DNA of 64,000 nucleotides, from assembly GCA_905250025.1 (NCBI GenBank), contig CAJNOJ010000105.1:273808-337807 (forward strand). Direction: 5' to 3'. The translations under genes and the position numbers were made by a program. The DNA comes from Adineta ricciae. Its lineage: Eukaryota > Rotifera > Eurotatoria > Adinetida > Adinetidae. Below, in pieces: positions 10,972-23,676 of the stretch. Numbering within the stretch: the stretch's first letter is position 1; each line of letters opens with the position of its first letter. Below the pieces are notes generated by a model, which saw only the letters and a program-made list of their open reading frames with translations, did no database searches and was not told the origin of the DNA.

Positions 10972-12377
10972 TGCTATAGTATGAAATGAATGGTATTCTC
11001 AACACTTATTCTAATATAATAATAATAAAATCTAACACAAAAAGATTTATATTTACTGAACGTTCACTTAAGATTTAAATATAGCCACCGGTTGGTTTGG
11101 TAAATATCTAAAGTAATTGATGGCTTTTTTAATATTTGAAATCTATCGGTTTATTTGATGTTTGCAAGCTACGCCACTATAAGATTATTGGCTGAAGCAC
11201 GCGTGCCAACGATATAAGTTATTTTCTCCTTGGTTAACTGTATGTCAATATCTTATAGTTTCACTATTGCCGGAGAAGTTCGTCAATAAATACTTGCAGA
11301 ATATTATTACAGGCAATTAATCATAGTGTTGCTTTTCAGTTTCTTGCTTCTTTTGGTCTTATAAAAGCTGTAGATGAACGCAGAGAACTGTATTATTTTT
11401 ATACATTATGAAAATTAAATTCTGTTTTTAGATAATAAGCACGGAAATTTATTATCCAATGTCAAAGACGATATCTTCATTGATGAAACCATCACGAGCA
11501 CGACTCGTGTTCGTTTCTTCGATTTTGAAGTTTAAGAATTTTGTCAATGGGTGATTTTCTTCCAGAAATTCATGTCGTTATATGGATGCATGATTATGTC
11601 AGTTTTCTTAGTTTAGCTTATAACGTTATGATAGTTTACAGTCATAACCATTTTCTCAGGCTATGAAACCATCAATCATTTCTCTTAACTCAGTAGAACC
11701 TGGTGAAGATATTTTATTCTTTATGATATATAGTATGCAAATGAAAGGAATTTTTTGACATACTGACAATGTGAGCAGCTATGTTGATGTTAGAGAAATT
11801 CTTCGTCGATGTATTGCTGCTAGAAAAACTACATGTCGACAAAAGTCTCTGTCAATCGATAATGCAGAAGCCGCTTCGTATAGATGTGTGTATACACTTT
11901 AACACTGCACATACTGTTTTATCATAGCTGAATTGAGAATGAGATCGGCATAAACAAAGTCGAGCTCGAACGTGTTTGTCTTTGTGACTAAGATAAATTC
12001 GCTGCACATTGATGTTAATATGATTTATATCGTTTTAATAACGGACTTCAGAAGATGTATAATGTCGTTACCGAAAAGTAGAAGCATACACTTATACCAA
12101 ACGAGATTCTGTGAGCGTAATGCTCCAAGCGAATGAAAGAAAAGTGATGAGTGAGTGAATGAAACTGACGATTTATTGAAAATAAATCATTGGCATAAAT
12201 ACCACATAGAACAAAGACAGAGATGATGGCGTAGAAGTAAACAAGGAAAAAAGTGATGAAACGCGGTGAGCGGAGAGAAGATGATGACGACACATGTCAG
12301 CCTTTCACACATTCTTGATTAAGTTTAATTTCGAGATTAATTTGAGTAAAAAAATAAAACTGTTGAAAAATAAGAGT
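10972..12377. other. Intergenic; start of the second homologous copy near 11407
   Basis: No gene is recognised. From about 11407 the sequence matches base 1 onward, marking where copies 1 and 2 of the ~11 kb block begin to align. An 81-codon minus-strand frame at 12048-12293 is not collinear with the equivalent frame in copy 1 and is not called. Confidence 0.5.
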
Positions 12378-12766
12378 TTAGTTAGGATCCTGGTTACGTC
12401 TGCAACGAGGGACATCGCCTGCGCAGAAAAATTCATTGACATAACCGGTTTTGTTTGACGTCACGTTCAGGCGGAACCATTGCGGGCTTTCACCGGGAAT
12501 ATTTGGATTTGGTATCCGAATGACATAACACTGGGAAGGGTAAGTGAAGCCTCTTCGAGCTACTCCAACTGGTGTACATGTGACTTGAGGACAGCTGAAA
12601 ATAGGACCATTGTGCTGACAGAATATAGTAGTGCCATTCTATATAAATAATATAGAATTATATATAGAAAAATAGTGTGCCACTAAAATGTATTTACTTG
12701 AGCATAGACGCTTAATAGCATTGCCAGTGCGCATATAAGAAACAAAATCAGCACATTGTTCACCAT
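12378..12766 (-). CDS. Small secreted cysteine-containing protein, copy 2
   Basis: Homologue of the gene at 997-1370. Exons are 12698-12766 and 12378-12638; the intron 12639-12697 is 59 bp, extended by an AT-rich indel relative to copy 1. The product is 109 aa with a signal peptide ending SVYAQ. All six cysteines and the NGT and NVT sequons are kept. Compared with copy 1, replacements are frequent (for example CPKNTCARIG versus CPQVTCTPVG), while the mostly silent pattern expected under strong constraint is not obvious. It is the only tandemly oriented gene between the 5' non-coding stretch and the PLC gene. Confidence 0.75.
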
Positions 12767-13827
12767 GATCTTGTATTTGAATTTTGTACGCTGCTGATGC
12801 TTGGACGATGAGTGGCGATCAGCTTCATTTGCAATCCGCTTTTATAGTCGATTTGACTGGCTTGTAGCATCGAATTGTTTTGGAAATTGCCAATAGTCGA
12901 AATCGGAAGTTCATGAATAATACTCCATTTAAATGTAAACAAAAAACAGATCTGATTTTTAATTGTGCGTTGGCAACGCTTTGTTAAAAACAATCGTCAG
13001 CTAGTATCGGCGAAAGCAGCTGACATTACTCATGCAACTTCCCCACAGTTTTGCTGGAAATATCTTTTTAAACATGTTGTCAAGTGTTCCCTTTTCACTT
13101 CTGCGTTCGGCGAATTGATGAATAGATGACGTCAATAGAAATGGCGCGTACGAATTTCATAATGCGACACAAATATTTTCCAGTATGGTGATCCCATTAT
13201 GTGCCATCGTCATCACTATGAATCGAAATTGGCTGTTGTTTTTTCACGACTACCATCGAGAAGGAAAAAACCAGTTTGTAGCAATTTTTTGAATTACATA
13301 AACAAAATACGAAGTGTTACCAGTTCCTTTCAAATTTCTTGGAAATGTATTGAAAAAGATTGCTAACTCTGATTTGATGATTTTCACTTCTAGATAATTA
13401 ATGGATTCTCTCGTGTTAAAAGGCAATGAATTTGCTTAGAAGCTTTTGTTTTCAACTTTGCATCGTTGGACGCAATCAGTACTTCGATTCTGTCAGCTTA
13501 TGAAACTTGGTGAATCATCCCTTGGAAGAATAAACAAACCCACCGTTGTTTTTTCTTTTTTGTGTGTGACATTCGCAGAATGGGAAAAAGTTTCATTTCA
13601 CAGACCGATTTACTCGTCATGGGAAGGTTCATTAGTAATATTCAATAAATCCGTGAAATCAACTTTCGATCTGCGAAGAAATTGCGTGCGCCTATTCCTT
13701 CGAATCATCTGTCGTATTGTAATTTTCTTATACGTTATTTTCAACTGATTCTAAACATAAGTCGGTCAATAATATTTCTTCGGCATTCTTAACAAACGCC
13801 AACGAGTGAAACATCGAAAAATTTATG
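12767..13827. other. Intergenic, no gene recognised
   Basis: Homologous to 1371-2434. A 100-codon plus-strand frame at 13446-13748 is not matched in copy 1 and is probably chance. Confidence 0.45.
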
Positions 13828-16793
13828 TCAATCGATTTGAATATGAACAAACAATGTTCCGTGAATAAAATTTCCGTTCTTTGATTTTAGTTTGATATGC
13901 CGATAGCCACGTTGGAGTGCGTTGAACGGGATGCAAGCTTGCCCGAGAAACGTTGAACGGTTCAATCGATCTTTATCTCGTACTTCGAACATAACCAAAC
14001 ACAATTCCGGGCAATAGATATCTAAGTTGATTCGATAATCCCATATGGGGTTAAGTCCATTGTTACGTACGGATGGCGTTCGATGTTTTGTATTATCGCA
14101 TTGGATACCATAAGTGAAAACTTCAACGTATGGATCAACAATGTCGTGATGTTCGATGGAATCATTTTCTTTCGGCAAGTGTTGGGCACTGATAATGTAT
14201 ATTTGTAAATATTTCATATTTTCATGAAGTTTTTCTTTCGGATTGAAGAATTCGGCATCGGAGAGCAAAAACGATGGCTTGAGGAGGTAGCCACATCCTC
14301 CATTGTCGCTGAAAAATCCATCTTGCAGCCACATCGGTCGGTCATTCGCTTGATAATTAAGTGCAACCATTTGAACGCCTAAAGAACGGAGACTAACGTG
14401 GATTTTTTCCAATGTTTAGTTTTTTTTAATACCATAAGACCAATAGTTGATGGGATTTATATTGCTCGAGTTTTGTCGTTTGGTGCCTGGATAAACCCGC
14501 ACTAAATGACGTTTGGATAATTTGATCAGATCGAGATGCTCAGGTGTGTCGACATCGATTAAATGATTGATCTTCGATTCTTTGAATGAAATCGAATGAA
14601 AGCATTTCTCTATAAAGAGCAACAACTAATTAAAATATGAAGGGAGTATGAAAACCAACGTGTCGATATCGTATGTTCGATATTCTTCAACGAAACGATT
14701 TCAGAATAGATGATTAAACTTGAGAAATCCGGATGATAATCCTAGAAATGGAAATATATTTGATAATAGCAGTATAAGAAAGATAAAATGAAGAAACCAC
14801 CTTTGAATTTGATTCCATTTCATCATTACTCCCGCCATCTTTTGGATCAGTTGCAACTTGTCCTTTTGAAAATCGACGGCTCTATTCATTGACAGAACAG
14901 AAAATCAACCCATCTATCAAATAATTCGTCTCACTCGAATTATTATTTTATATTTCAATTCCTCCGGTGACGGCAATACTTCAAACTCATCTGCCAATAC
15001 TTTTGACAAAAGACAATCTTTGAGTATCTCTCGTAGGTGACGAGCCATTGTCTCTTGCTGTCCGTAGGAGCAATGATTTTCTATGTTTAAAAACACGGGA
15101 TACCTACAAGGCATCAGAACTTCGAAATAAACACACCATCATGTCAGCTTTCTTACGGTGAAGCCGTAAAGGCTACAGTTTCAATAGCAGAGATCGCATC
15201 CCGAAATGTAATAGGTTTCGTTAATGTTTTCCCATGGTAAACAATCGGTTCCATGTCATCTCCATCATAACAATCCACTAGAATGCAAAACAGAACAAAC
15301 TCTTCATTCGAACAGACTTCATGCTTTTACATTCTACAGCTCGACAACCGATGCGTAACGCATGAATAAACGTTTCATGCGTGCAATTTCCATAGACTTG
15401 ATTATCGCGAATATAACTAAAGATATACAATCAGTTACATCGATTCGGGAGATATACTCACGTGTTATGAGATGTCGCAATGAAATAATCCGTTATTGGT
15501 CGTGTCATATCTTGATACACACGTTCCGTTTTCTCAATATCGATTATACAGAATTCATCATGAAGTAAAAGTAAACGAAAGCCATCTACACTTAATTCTT
15601 TGTAACTGCGTCGTTGATCTGACGGTTCAAACCTGTCTATTAGCTTCGAACAGTCTTCGTAGGAAATGTTTTTCATGTGTTGTTCCCTGACTAGGAATTT
15701 CCTCAGTTGCTTCATTGTTAAATAGTTCTTTTTGCCAGCGATGGCAATTTCCGACGAGATTTTTAGCCGCGGACGCCGATGACATCGAGAAAATATACTC
15801 CTCGATTTCGATTTTGGAAAACTGATCGATGATGTATCCTGTCGCTGCTCGAGTGGCGTTGTGAATGGCAAATTGTTGATTACAGAATAATCAGAAAGTG
15901 TTGCTGCTGTTTGTTTCGGTGTGCTATGATTGAATCTAACAGAAAGTAAACTTTTCAATTGTTCGATCTTCATGTATTTCCTACCGACAAATAATTTTCA
16001 ATAATTCCGATCGACTCGATACGAATTTATAAAATAACAAGAATTCATCTTTATCCAAATGTGTCAATTGTTCATAATTATTCTTTCGAATGTTTGCTTG
16101 CCGAAAATATTTATCAATTTCATTATCGTTTAATTTAATATTCAATGTAAATAGAAGTCGTCGAATCTCATTTCGATCTAACATGTTCGAATGATCGTGA
16201 TCCGCGTGAGAGAATAAGTACTGGATCCATTCATCGGTTATTTCATGATACGTACACAGATGAGAACGATAACGGTTCGTTAAATATTCCAAACATTCGA
16301 TCCACTCCGAACAAATTTGTTCGGTTTCAGCAAGTAGATCAAGAGAATATCGATTGTTTTGATATAGTATCGAGAATGCTCGAATGGACTGTTCAGGCGT
16401 AACTACACCTTTATCTAAACATTTCTTCCATACACTCGTTGTGAAACCCGAACGAACTTCATCGATATGTTTGATTTGGCCTAAAAGTCAAAGTCTGATG
16501 GATTTTGTTCAGACATGTAGGTGAATCATACATGCTAGACGTTTAGATCGTTTTGACGAAGGATAGTAGTAGATTGCATGCTCAGATATACTGAGAAAGT
16601 ACCAATGTGAATCGGAGTGATCGTGGAGTCGAAAGTGACGAAATGTTTGTCCGTATTTCAGTCGATCAAGAATACGAAAACGTTCGACTTGGTTTGAATC
16701 AAACGAGTTTTTGTTCATCAATCTAGATACAAAGAGATTCATCAAGGTCTTTTTTTAAACATCATCAAACCTTTCCCATTGTGCTTCATCCAT
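13828..16793 (-). CDS. Phosphoinositide-specific phospholipase C, delta type, copy 2
   Basis: Second homologous copy of the gene at 2435-5397, shifted by about 11.39 kb, with the same 11-exon layout as far as I checked. Intact segments include the PH exon, the EF-hand exon with loop DHDHSNMLD, the X-domain SHNT and IENHCS motifs, the X-Y linker, the Y exon and the C2 exon ending HIQID. The donor after WSYG changes from GTATAA to GTATTA but stays usable. The X-Y linker has several replacements (VATDPKDGGS versus VVTDPEDGER). No stop or frameshift was seen in the exons. The close match suggests an allele rather than an old duplicate. Confidence 0.9.
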
Positions 16794-17318
16794 ATTGACG
16801 TTATTTGTGACCAATTATAAAATCTCCTTATGTATGTGCCCTTTTATGACGGTAAGTATAAGTCAAACGAATATTGAGTGTACACGTATGAAGGAAAAAG
16901 AAAGAAAACGATGTGACCAAATTCAAACTCGCAAAAGCTAGGATTATCATTTAATTATATCGACGTCAATGTATTTTATTCCCACTTATAATCAACACAT
17001 GCCATCATTGCGTATATACACAGATTCCAGCTAGCATCGGACTTCAGTTTGTCTACCCTGTTGTTCTTCCTATTCATGACTATAATCATCTTCTTCCAAA
17101 AGTAGTGTGGTTGCGAAAATGTTTGGTCTGAACCCTTATTCGCCGTTCACATTCTCGTATTGCATAACTGTTTACAATTTATCTGTGATTCACTCATCGA
17201 TATTCAATAGCAAGCAAATCAATGACGATCCGAATGCAGTCATTCGAGATTGATACAAAGGTAAACACGTGGTTTTTTTGTTTTTGTGCGATTATTTTAC
17301 ATATCATCGAATTTTGCA
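16794..17318. promoter_or_regulatory. Shared divergent upstream region, copy 2
   Basis: Counterpart of 5398-5929, with the same head-to-head order of PLC and HeLo/MLKL-like genes. The T-run before the plus-strand start is shorter than in copy 1. The 44-codon upstream frame is present at 17119-17253. Confidence 0.5.
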
Positions 17319-18417
17319 ATGTCCTATCTCGAAACCATCGCTGCTGCTACTTCGATACCGCTGGAAACGTTGTCGGTTGCGGCGACCGCGGTACCAAAAT
17401 CGATTCCTGTTTTGAGTAATATTTTTAAAATTTCGACGGATATTCGCGAGACGACGGAACGAGTAGCAACGAACAAAACACAATGTATTCAATTAAGTGA
17501 ACGTATCGATACATTGATTGGGTTTTTAGCGCAACGTGATCTGTCGGAACGTTTAAATGAAGCACTGCATATCGCACTTCATCGCTTTGAAAAATTTTTG
17601 CAACGTTGTTTAGAATTTATCAGTACGTTCTTAGAAACAACTTGGCTAAAACGTGTTGTGAATAATAAAGATTATGAGCGGAAATTTCAAGACTTAAATC
17701 GGGAATTAACCCAGTATTCCAATGATATCAATTTTGGTATCGGATTGAGTAACATGAAAGTCAAGAAGATTCAGCAAGACGATGAAGAACAAGAAGTTCA
17801 GACAAAGGATATTGTTCAAGACAAAACCAAGAAAAACGATAAAAAAGAAATCAGCATTGATGATAATTTACAAATAAAAACAAACATGAAAGAACCTTCG
17901 ATGGCCATACGAAGTCTTCCTATAAGAGTGAATAATACTAATGTTTCTTCTTCGAATGACCGTTCTTTTCTACTTATAGACTACACCGGAGCCTGTTGCG
18001 AATGTTCCGCCAATACAGAATATAATTTTCGCATCTGGCCTGTGGAACTATGGATACAAACAATTCAATCAATTCTTCGGTCCGTTTCGACAACAAGTCA
18101 CTTTTAATCGTCAAACAAAAACAGTACACGGTTACGGAAGAGACAATGTCGGACAGTATATACTAAACGGAACATTTTCAGAAAGAACTGGACAAATCAG
18201 AATGACGCAAACATATCAGGTAACGTTTTGCTTTGAACGTAGTTTGTCTTACAACTATATTTAGTTGGGTACGGGAGATCCGAATCTTAATCTCGGACAT
18301 CAAGATATTCTGCAATTTAATTTGAATTCATCACGCAACGTATTCGAAGGAGTGGCCTATTCAAATGTTCAAGGAAATTACGTTCCAGGAGCGTTGATCG
18401 AAATGTGGCCTGCGTAA
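17319..18417 (+). CDS. HeLo/MLKL-type four-helix-bundle protein with beta-rich C-terminus, copy 2
   Basis: Exons 17319-17927, 17980-18219 and 18265-18417 have exactly the same lengths as in copy 1 (609, 240, 153 nt) and give 333 aa. The helical N-terminus, charged linker and beta-rich C-terminus are all kept. Replacements cluster in the linker (for example KKNDKKEIS versus KKNNNEQIS) and at the junction after the first intron. Both copies keep open frames and splice sites, which supports a functional protein. A longer frame that runs through the first intron to 18107 is a read-through of intron sequence, not the product. Confidence 0.7.
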
Positions 18418-18951
18418 ACAAACTTGACATATTATACTGCTTCTTGCTCTTCACTGCCATGAAAACATAAGATAGACAAGAATTAGTTAGACATTCAGAT
18501 TTATTCTAAATCAACCAATCAGAAATGTGAGTCATCGAACAGAATCATATCTGCAAAAGAATGAAATTGAATCGCTTTGACAGACAAAACATACTTCGCT
18601 TCTGTATAATATAGTATTCCCGTAATTCGTGATATGAATTTGTTTGATAGTTCTACCAACATTCAAAATCCATTTGACAAGTTGTTTAATCATTGAATCA
18701 TCAAAAGCGTGGAATATGGTGATCTCATCAGTTGCGATCGCATACTGAACGTGAGCACGAGAATGTATATGTGAACTAAGGTGGAGACGGTTGTTAATAA
18801 TTATGTAGAGCAGAACCTTGCCTTTATTTTTTGCGCGCATTTTCAGTTCTATTATTTGAAGAAAGATTTCGTATATAAGATACATGTAAAGCTGCTAAGA
18901 GAAACATAACCATATCTAACGCTAGTGACCATACTCAATTCCAGAATGACT
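18418..18951. other. Intergenic; holds an unconfirmed 117-codon minus-strand ORF
   Basis: The minus-strand frame 18532-18885 is 117 codons long. Its equivalent in copy 1 (about 7140-7470) has a stop after some 21 codons past the internal methionine and a one-base indel. I do not call it a gene. Confidence 0.35.
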
Positions 18952-19627
18952 TTAGCTTGAATCCTCATAAATGTCCTTCTCGTGGCGCAGTTGTTTTTGT
19001 TTATTATATATGCCCAAATCACTGGTTACATTATATACGGAAAAACAAATGACATGACACGGCAAACCAGACATGGGCCTTTGTTTCCATATTATGAAAA
19101 GAGAAACCGTAATGAAGTGACCAACTTGAATGCAAGCTATACATCCCAATGCTATAAATACGTTGATTGTTGTCGGTAAAACGGGATCGACAACACACAA
19201 GACCATGTCGTTAAAAATAGTAAAATCACCAAAGCCAATAGCTCGTTGAGGATTGCCGTTGTCTTTTCCATCTTCGACGTCATACATACAGTAGAGATCA
19301 AATGGTACCTTTTCCGTTGTCATCCAACATATAAACAATTTCCGAAAACGTCCGTTGATATGAAGACACATCGCGTTACAAAACAAAAAAACCAAGAAGT
19401 TTTTCAAATTGTTCTGTGTGATTTTCAAAGGCTAAACAAAACAAATGATTTTGTATTTCACCTTCACATAATATAATGAAGGTATCCATAAAAAACCTAT
19501 TTTTAATGGATACGATGCATGGCGATACGCAATATCGTACAAGAAGAACAGTGTAATAGAAGTAGATATACAACCTGACGCTTGCTGAAAAATCAAAAGT
19601 GGTCACGAAAGTTCGAAAAATTCCCAT
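18952..19627 (-). pseudogene. Presenilin-like gene remnant or divergent presenilin, copy 2
   Basis: Counterpart of 7616-8219. The frame 18952-19428 keeps the GFGDF motif (19221-19241), the helix-8-like segment and SGLP in place of PALP. It again has FCNAM where the first catalytic YD should be, and it extends 14 residues further at the C-terminus. The upstream frame 19376-19627 differs from copy 1 by small indels around an A-run near 19492. The kept open frame of ~150 codons in both copies is unusual for a dead gene, but no full-length presenilin can be built from what I see. Confidence 0.42.
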
Positions 19628-22224
19628 TTACACATGACATATATGAATTGCCAAACAAGTAAGTGAATATTAATCACATCGATTTTGTACCAATCGTGAT
19701 TATTATTGCAGGAACGTGTCAAAAGTCAAACAAATAATGCCGTATACAGAATCATACAAATGTGATTACATGATATTTTATCGCATAAACATTATCATAG
19801 GTTAACTGTAAATCAGTACAAATTTTGGAGTCCATGTGATGAAAATAAATCATATTTACTATGTCGTTTTGAACAGAATATCCCACCCTCAAGCGTATAA
19901 AAAGAAATATGTGAGAGAGAACAAAAAATTTGTCTAGGAATGATTGTACGTCATATAATTAGCATTTTTAGTAATCGGTCAATACGTTCGAGTTCGAAAA
20001 CAAATATATTTCATGTGATACAGGCGTTTAGAAATCGATCGATCACAATGAATTTGCTGGTAAAGTCATGAAAATGCTGCAATCGGATCAAACCTGGCTT
20101 TGCTTAAAAGAGAATGAAAATGCAAATAGGCATCGTTTATTGACAGAAATTGAAACAATATTTTCAAGATTTTCGATTAGCGTATGAAAGACGTCGACTT
20201 CATCGTAAATTTGGACGAGAGACATAATGAATGATAGACGTAAATGGTATTCCACGCATTAGTGGCGATTTTTATTCTTTAATTAGCTGGACAGTTGTAT
20301 CGAAAGCGACGAGTTTTAGAAAAAGAAAACGCGATCAATTGATTTTGTCACTTTTTTATCGTTTGTGCTGGCTAATAAGACGATCTTCATACATTCCTAG
20401 ATCAAATTGCAATATGGTACAACGGGTATTCTTTGTAGGGAAGTTTTACAGATATTCACATTCAATAAATACTTCAGTTATTCTATCACTATAGTCCAAT
20501 TTATCAAATAATCAAATGAGTAGACACAATCTACGTCATCTTTCGTGTAAATCTGGTCGAAAAAATTTTAAAAGTCACAACAAATGGTTGCTCAGTAACT
20601 GATTTAACTATACAAGCTATTTCTCAAAAGATCAGAATTTTCGACTTCAGCTTTACATTAATCCTTTGATTGAGTCTTCAAATTGAAGTTCATTTGTCTA
20701 TATAACGAAAATATCTCTTCTTATTCAATATTCAATTACAATGACCAGTGATCCTCCATCCTGAAAATTCGCAGCGTTTTGATCGTAAACGATTACAATA
20801 GACGAACCGAAAAGGAATAACATTTACACACGTGCGGGGACACGATATTGTGGACCGAATGATCACTGTAACGTCGATGAAACCCATTAGACAGCAAATT
20901 TCTTTGTGGTGAGTTACCTGCTCCTGTTCTTTTTTGACGAAAAAATGAATCTTAAACGGTAGCACGCAATTGTGTTAATTTACTTGATTATTCAGTACGA
21001 TAGCATTTCAATTTAATCGGATCGAATATCATTCACTTATATTTGAATTAGTGAACACATTTGCATATATCTGTTTGATAGCAGTGTGCCCTATGAATGT
21101 CTATACAATGCCTATTACGAATGAAATAAAAGAAAAGGGTATCTAATACATAATTAAATGTTCGGTTGTAATCTGTGTTTATCACTAATTGTGCGTTTGC
21201 GCATCGATACTCGTATCAGTTGTCATAATTGGTGTAATCATTAGAATTATACAGTTTGCTTGGCGAACTATTGTTATACTATCAGATCGTGAGAAGATTA
21301 TGAAGTTTTTTATGAAAATGAATCTACCTGTAATATGCATGATTATTGAAAAGTGAATACATAGGAAAATGCGAAGAAATCACAAGTCTTTACATTATTT
21401 GTCGACAAATTTATTAAGATTTCATTATACTTACGTACGAATTACAATTCTAACAACAAATTTCGTATAATTTTATTCACAAAAAGTCTAACGAAGACGC
21501 GAGATACGAATGATTCATCCTCATCGCAATGTGTTTGCGGTAAAACTCTTGCTGACGATTCAATGCAACACTCAAGCTAAACACGGGTTACCTTGATTTG
21601 TTACATTCCGAAGTTTGCGTAGATGTGCATATTTTTCTCATTTGGAAAGTGAATGATTATATTAATCACCCTTTTTTTGTTCACTTAAATCAATAATGAT
21701 ATTTCAAGAGAAATAAGTGGTTTTGAAATAGAGCGTTGATAAAACAATCGATTGAAGATGGAAAAGAATAAAGATATCCTCGGCTCACAATTGAAAATAT
21801 AGATAAACTAGAAATTCTCATTAATTTCGCCTTGCATTATTACAAATTTGAACTCTTCTCCCGATATATTTGTCACATATAGTTACATATCTAAGTAGGA
21901 AGACATAGAAAGGATACGCTTGTACATATGCTATCAGTTTGCAATTTCGATCGGAAGAGCTAATTTACGTTCCTTGCACTTCAAAAAAGTGATTGTATAT
22001 TAAGTAACAGTGTAGATATTCATTCAATGTATTGTAAAATCTTCGTACAAAGAACATAAATGTCTGTGTGAAAAACTATTTTATTGAATGAACTGTGAAA
22101 AATCAGATACCTCTATATCAAAAAAAAAGCTTCGGGTTTAGAATTAAGAAAAAAAAGACACGTTTGGGTATCACTGTTGGAAATAATTTTGTACGAATAG
22201 TTGAAGAAGAGTTGCTATTGTCAT
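19628..22224. other. Long intergenic stretch with three copy-specific insertions
   Basis: Relative to copy 1 there are extra blocks at about 19849-20015 (~165 bp), 21070-21228 (~155 bp) and 21345-21433 (~90 bp). None shows clear terminal repeats that I could confirm. The 77-codon minus-strand frame at 20732-20965 matches 9154-9387 but has no recognisable domain. Confidence 0.4.
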
Positions 22225-22467
22225 CTAGAGAACAATCTTGTATTTTGGTGGTGATGAACGAACGACTTTGCGTGTTGTTGTCGTTGTTGTCGTGACGCGA
22301 TATTTAACTACGGGAGCTGCGTCAACAACGACTTTTAAAGGTTCTTCAACTTCATAGACGGTGTAAACACGTCGTGAACGTGAAGGCTGGCGAACATAGG
22401 TAACTCGAACATCATCGCTGCATAAATCACTTGGAGCAAACGAACTCGAAGTAAGAAGGACGCTCAT
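22225..22467 (-). CDS. Small Thr-tract protein (80 aa)
   Basis: A single-exon frame of 80 aa beginning MSVLLTSSSF. It has a central segment (VRVTYVRQP, RRVYTVYEVEE), a run of about seven Thr and a C-terminal PPKYKIVL. It resembles the 71-aa product at 23116-23331 in the order of parts: a DLCSDD/DPYGKD-like start, a VTYV/ITFV strand, a VYTVYEVEE/VYAIVEIEGH strand, a Ser/Thr tract and a KYKIVL/YKVIL end. The two are therefore probably tandem paralogues. Only its 3' part survives in copy 1 (10405-10563). No signal peptide or known domain is recognised; a cytosolic role cannot be specified. Confidence 0.55.
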   Translation of the reverse strand: MSVLLTSSSFAPSDLCSDDVRVTYVRQPSRSRRVYTVYEVEEPLKVVVDAAPVVKYRVTTTTTTTRKVVRSSPPKYKIVL

Positions 22468-23115
22468 GTTGACAATTGAATTGAATTGGCGAAGACAGAA
22501 GACAGCTTGTTAAATTGTACAGAAACAACCGAACATACGTGAGTATTTATACAATGGGAGAGGTCACAGAGAGAAAAACAACAATCAATTATGGTTATTT
22601 TTTCCACTGTGACAATATCTGATACTGAACTATGGTATAAAGCACGCGTGAGAATGGAATTTCAGGCATGAAATCTGTATACATATGACTTTCGATGCAT
22701 ACAAATGAAGAAATGAATATGAATGTCTATTAACAAATTTGTTCCCTAGAGTTGACAATGTTGGATCGACGTCATACTCGTTTAAACGAAAACAACTGAC
22801 AATTAGAACATTTGCCTGCCTTAATTTTTTTCTCTCATGAAAAATTTCCATTATTAAAATTTGCAATTCGGTGACCCATAAAACCAGTGTTAACCACCAC
22901 CCGACAGAGAAAACCGCAGTTTGCTCGTTAAGGTTAGATGCAAGTAACACATGTGGCATATCTCAACCTGTTGTTTATTTATCACATTCACCGAGTTTGC
23001 ATAAAAGAAAAACAAAAGCATTATATACATTACTAAAGCAAGAGAAATCTATGTGCATTGCGATCATTGTTAAGTGTAGCCCTATACGGAAAGGTGGAAG
23101 AATTTGACTTGCCGT
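22468..23115. other. Intergenic, upstream of the 80-aa gene
   Basis: A 109-codon minus-strand frame (22630-22959) has no recognisable features. The stretch probably holds the promoter of the 80-aa gene and the 3' side of the 71-aa gene. Confidence 0.4.
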
Positions 23116-23331
23116 TTATAGGATAACTTTGTACGGCAGCGTGTTGATGATTTCACTAGTTGTCGTCGAAGTCGAATCACGATCGTCATCATCCTCGTCA
23201 TCGTATGTTACGTGTCCTTCAATCTCTACAATGGCGTATACATTTTGTGGTAGTCGATGAACAAAAGTAATGCTGAAATCCTTGCCATATGGATCAACGA
23301 TATAGGAATTCGAAGGAAGAGTATCACACAT
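23116..23331 (-). CDS. Small protein with acidic stretch (71 aa), paralogue of the 80-aa gene
   Basis: Starts at ATG 23331 (MCDTLPSNSY), with a beta-like core (FSITFVHRLP, NVYAIVEIEGH), an acidic run (YDDEDDDDRD), a Ser/Thr tract and the end LPYKVIL. A TATAAA-like element lies about 70 bp upstream. Because 221 bp are duplicated across the N at 23422, the 5' half of this gene appears twice. The longer frame that runs to 23676 through the N is an artefact of that duplication. Confidence 0.55.
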   Translation of the reverse strand: MCDTLPSNSYIVDPYGKDFSITFVHRLPQNVYAIVEIEGHVTYDDEDDDDRDSTSTTTSEIINTLPYKVIL

Positions 23332-23643
23332 GCTGGTCGTTGATTTGGCACAAGATGGACGACGAGTAGTAAACGAATATTGAAAATGATGTAGATATTT
23401 ATATATCAGAATGAATATGTANTCGTATGTTACGTGTCCTTCAATCTCTACAATGGCGTATACATTTTGTGGTAGTCGATGAACAAAAGTAATGCTGAAA
23501 TCCTTGCCATATGGATCAACGATATAGGAATTCGAAGGAAGAGTATCACACATGCTGGTCGTTGATTTGGCACAAGATGGACGACGAGTAGTAAACGAAT
23601 ATTGAAAATGATGTAGATATTTATATATCAGAATGAATATGTA
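23201..23643. repeat. 221-bp direct duplication across the N at 23422
   Basis: Bases 23201-23421 recur without a seen difference as 23423-23643, with only the N between. This is the pattern of two contig ends that share an overlap and were scaffolded without being merged. The same 221-bp length occurs at the junctions 25121 and 41719. Confidence 0.92.
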
Positions 23644-23676
23644 GAAACGAAACTCAAAGAGAACGCTTTTTTCCAA

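Noticed and set aside
23116-23676. A 186-codon protein with an internal duplicated domain
   Set aside because: The duplication is the 221-bp overlap on both sides of the N at 23422; the real product is 71 aa from the ATG at 23331.
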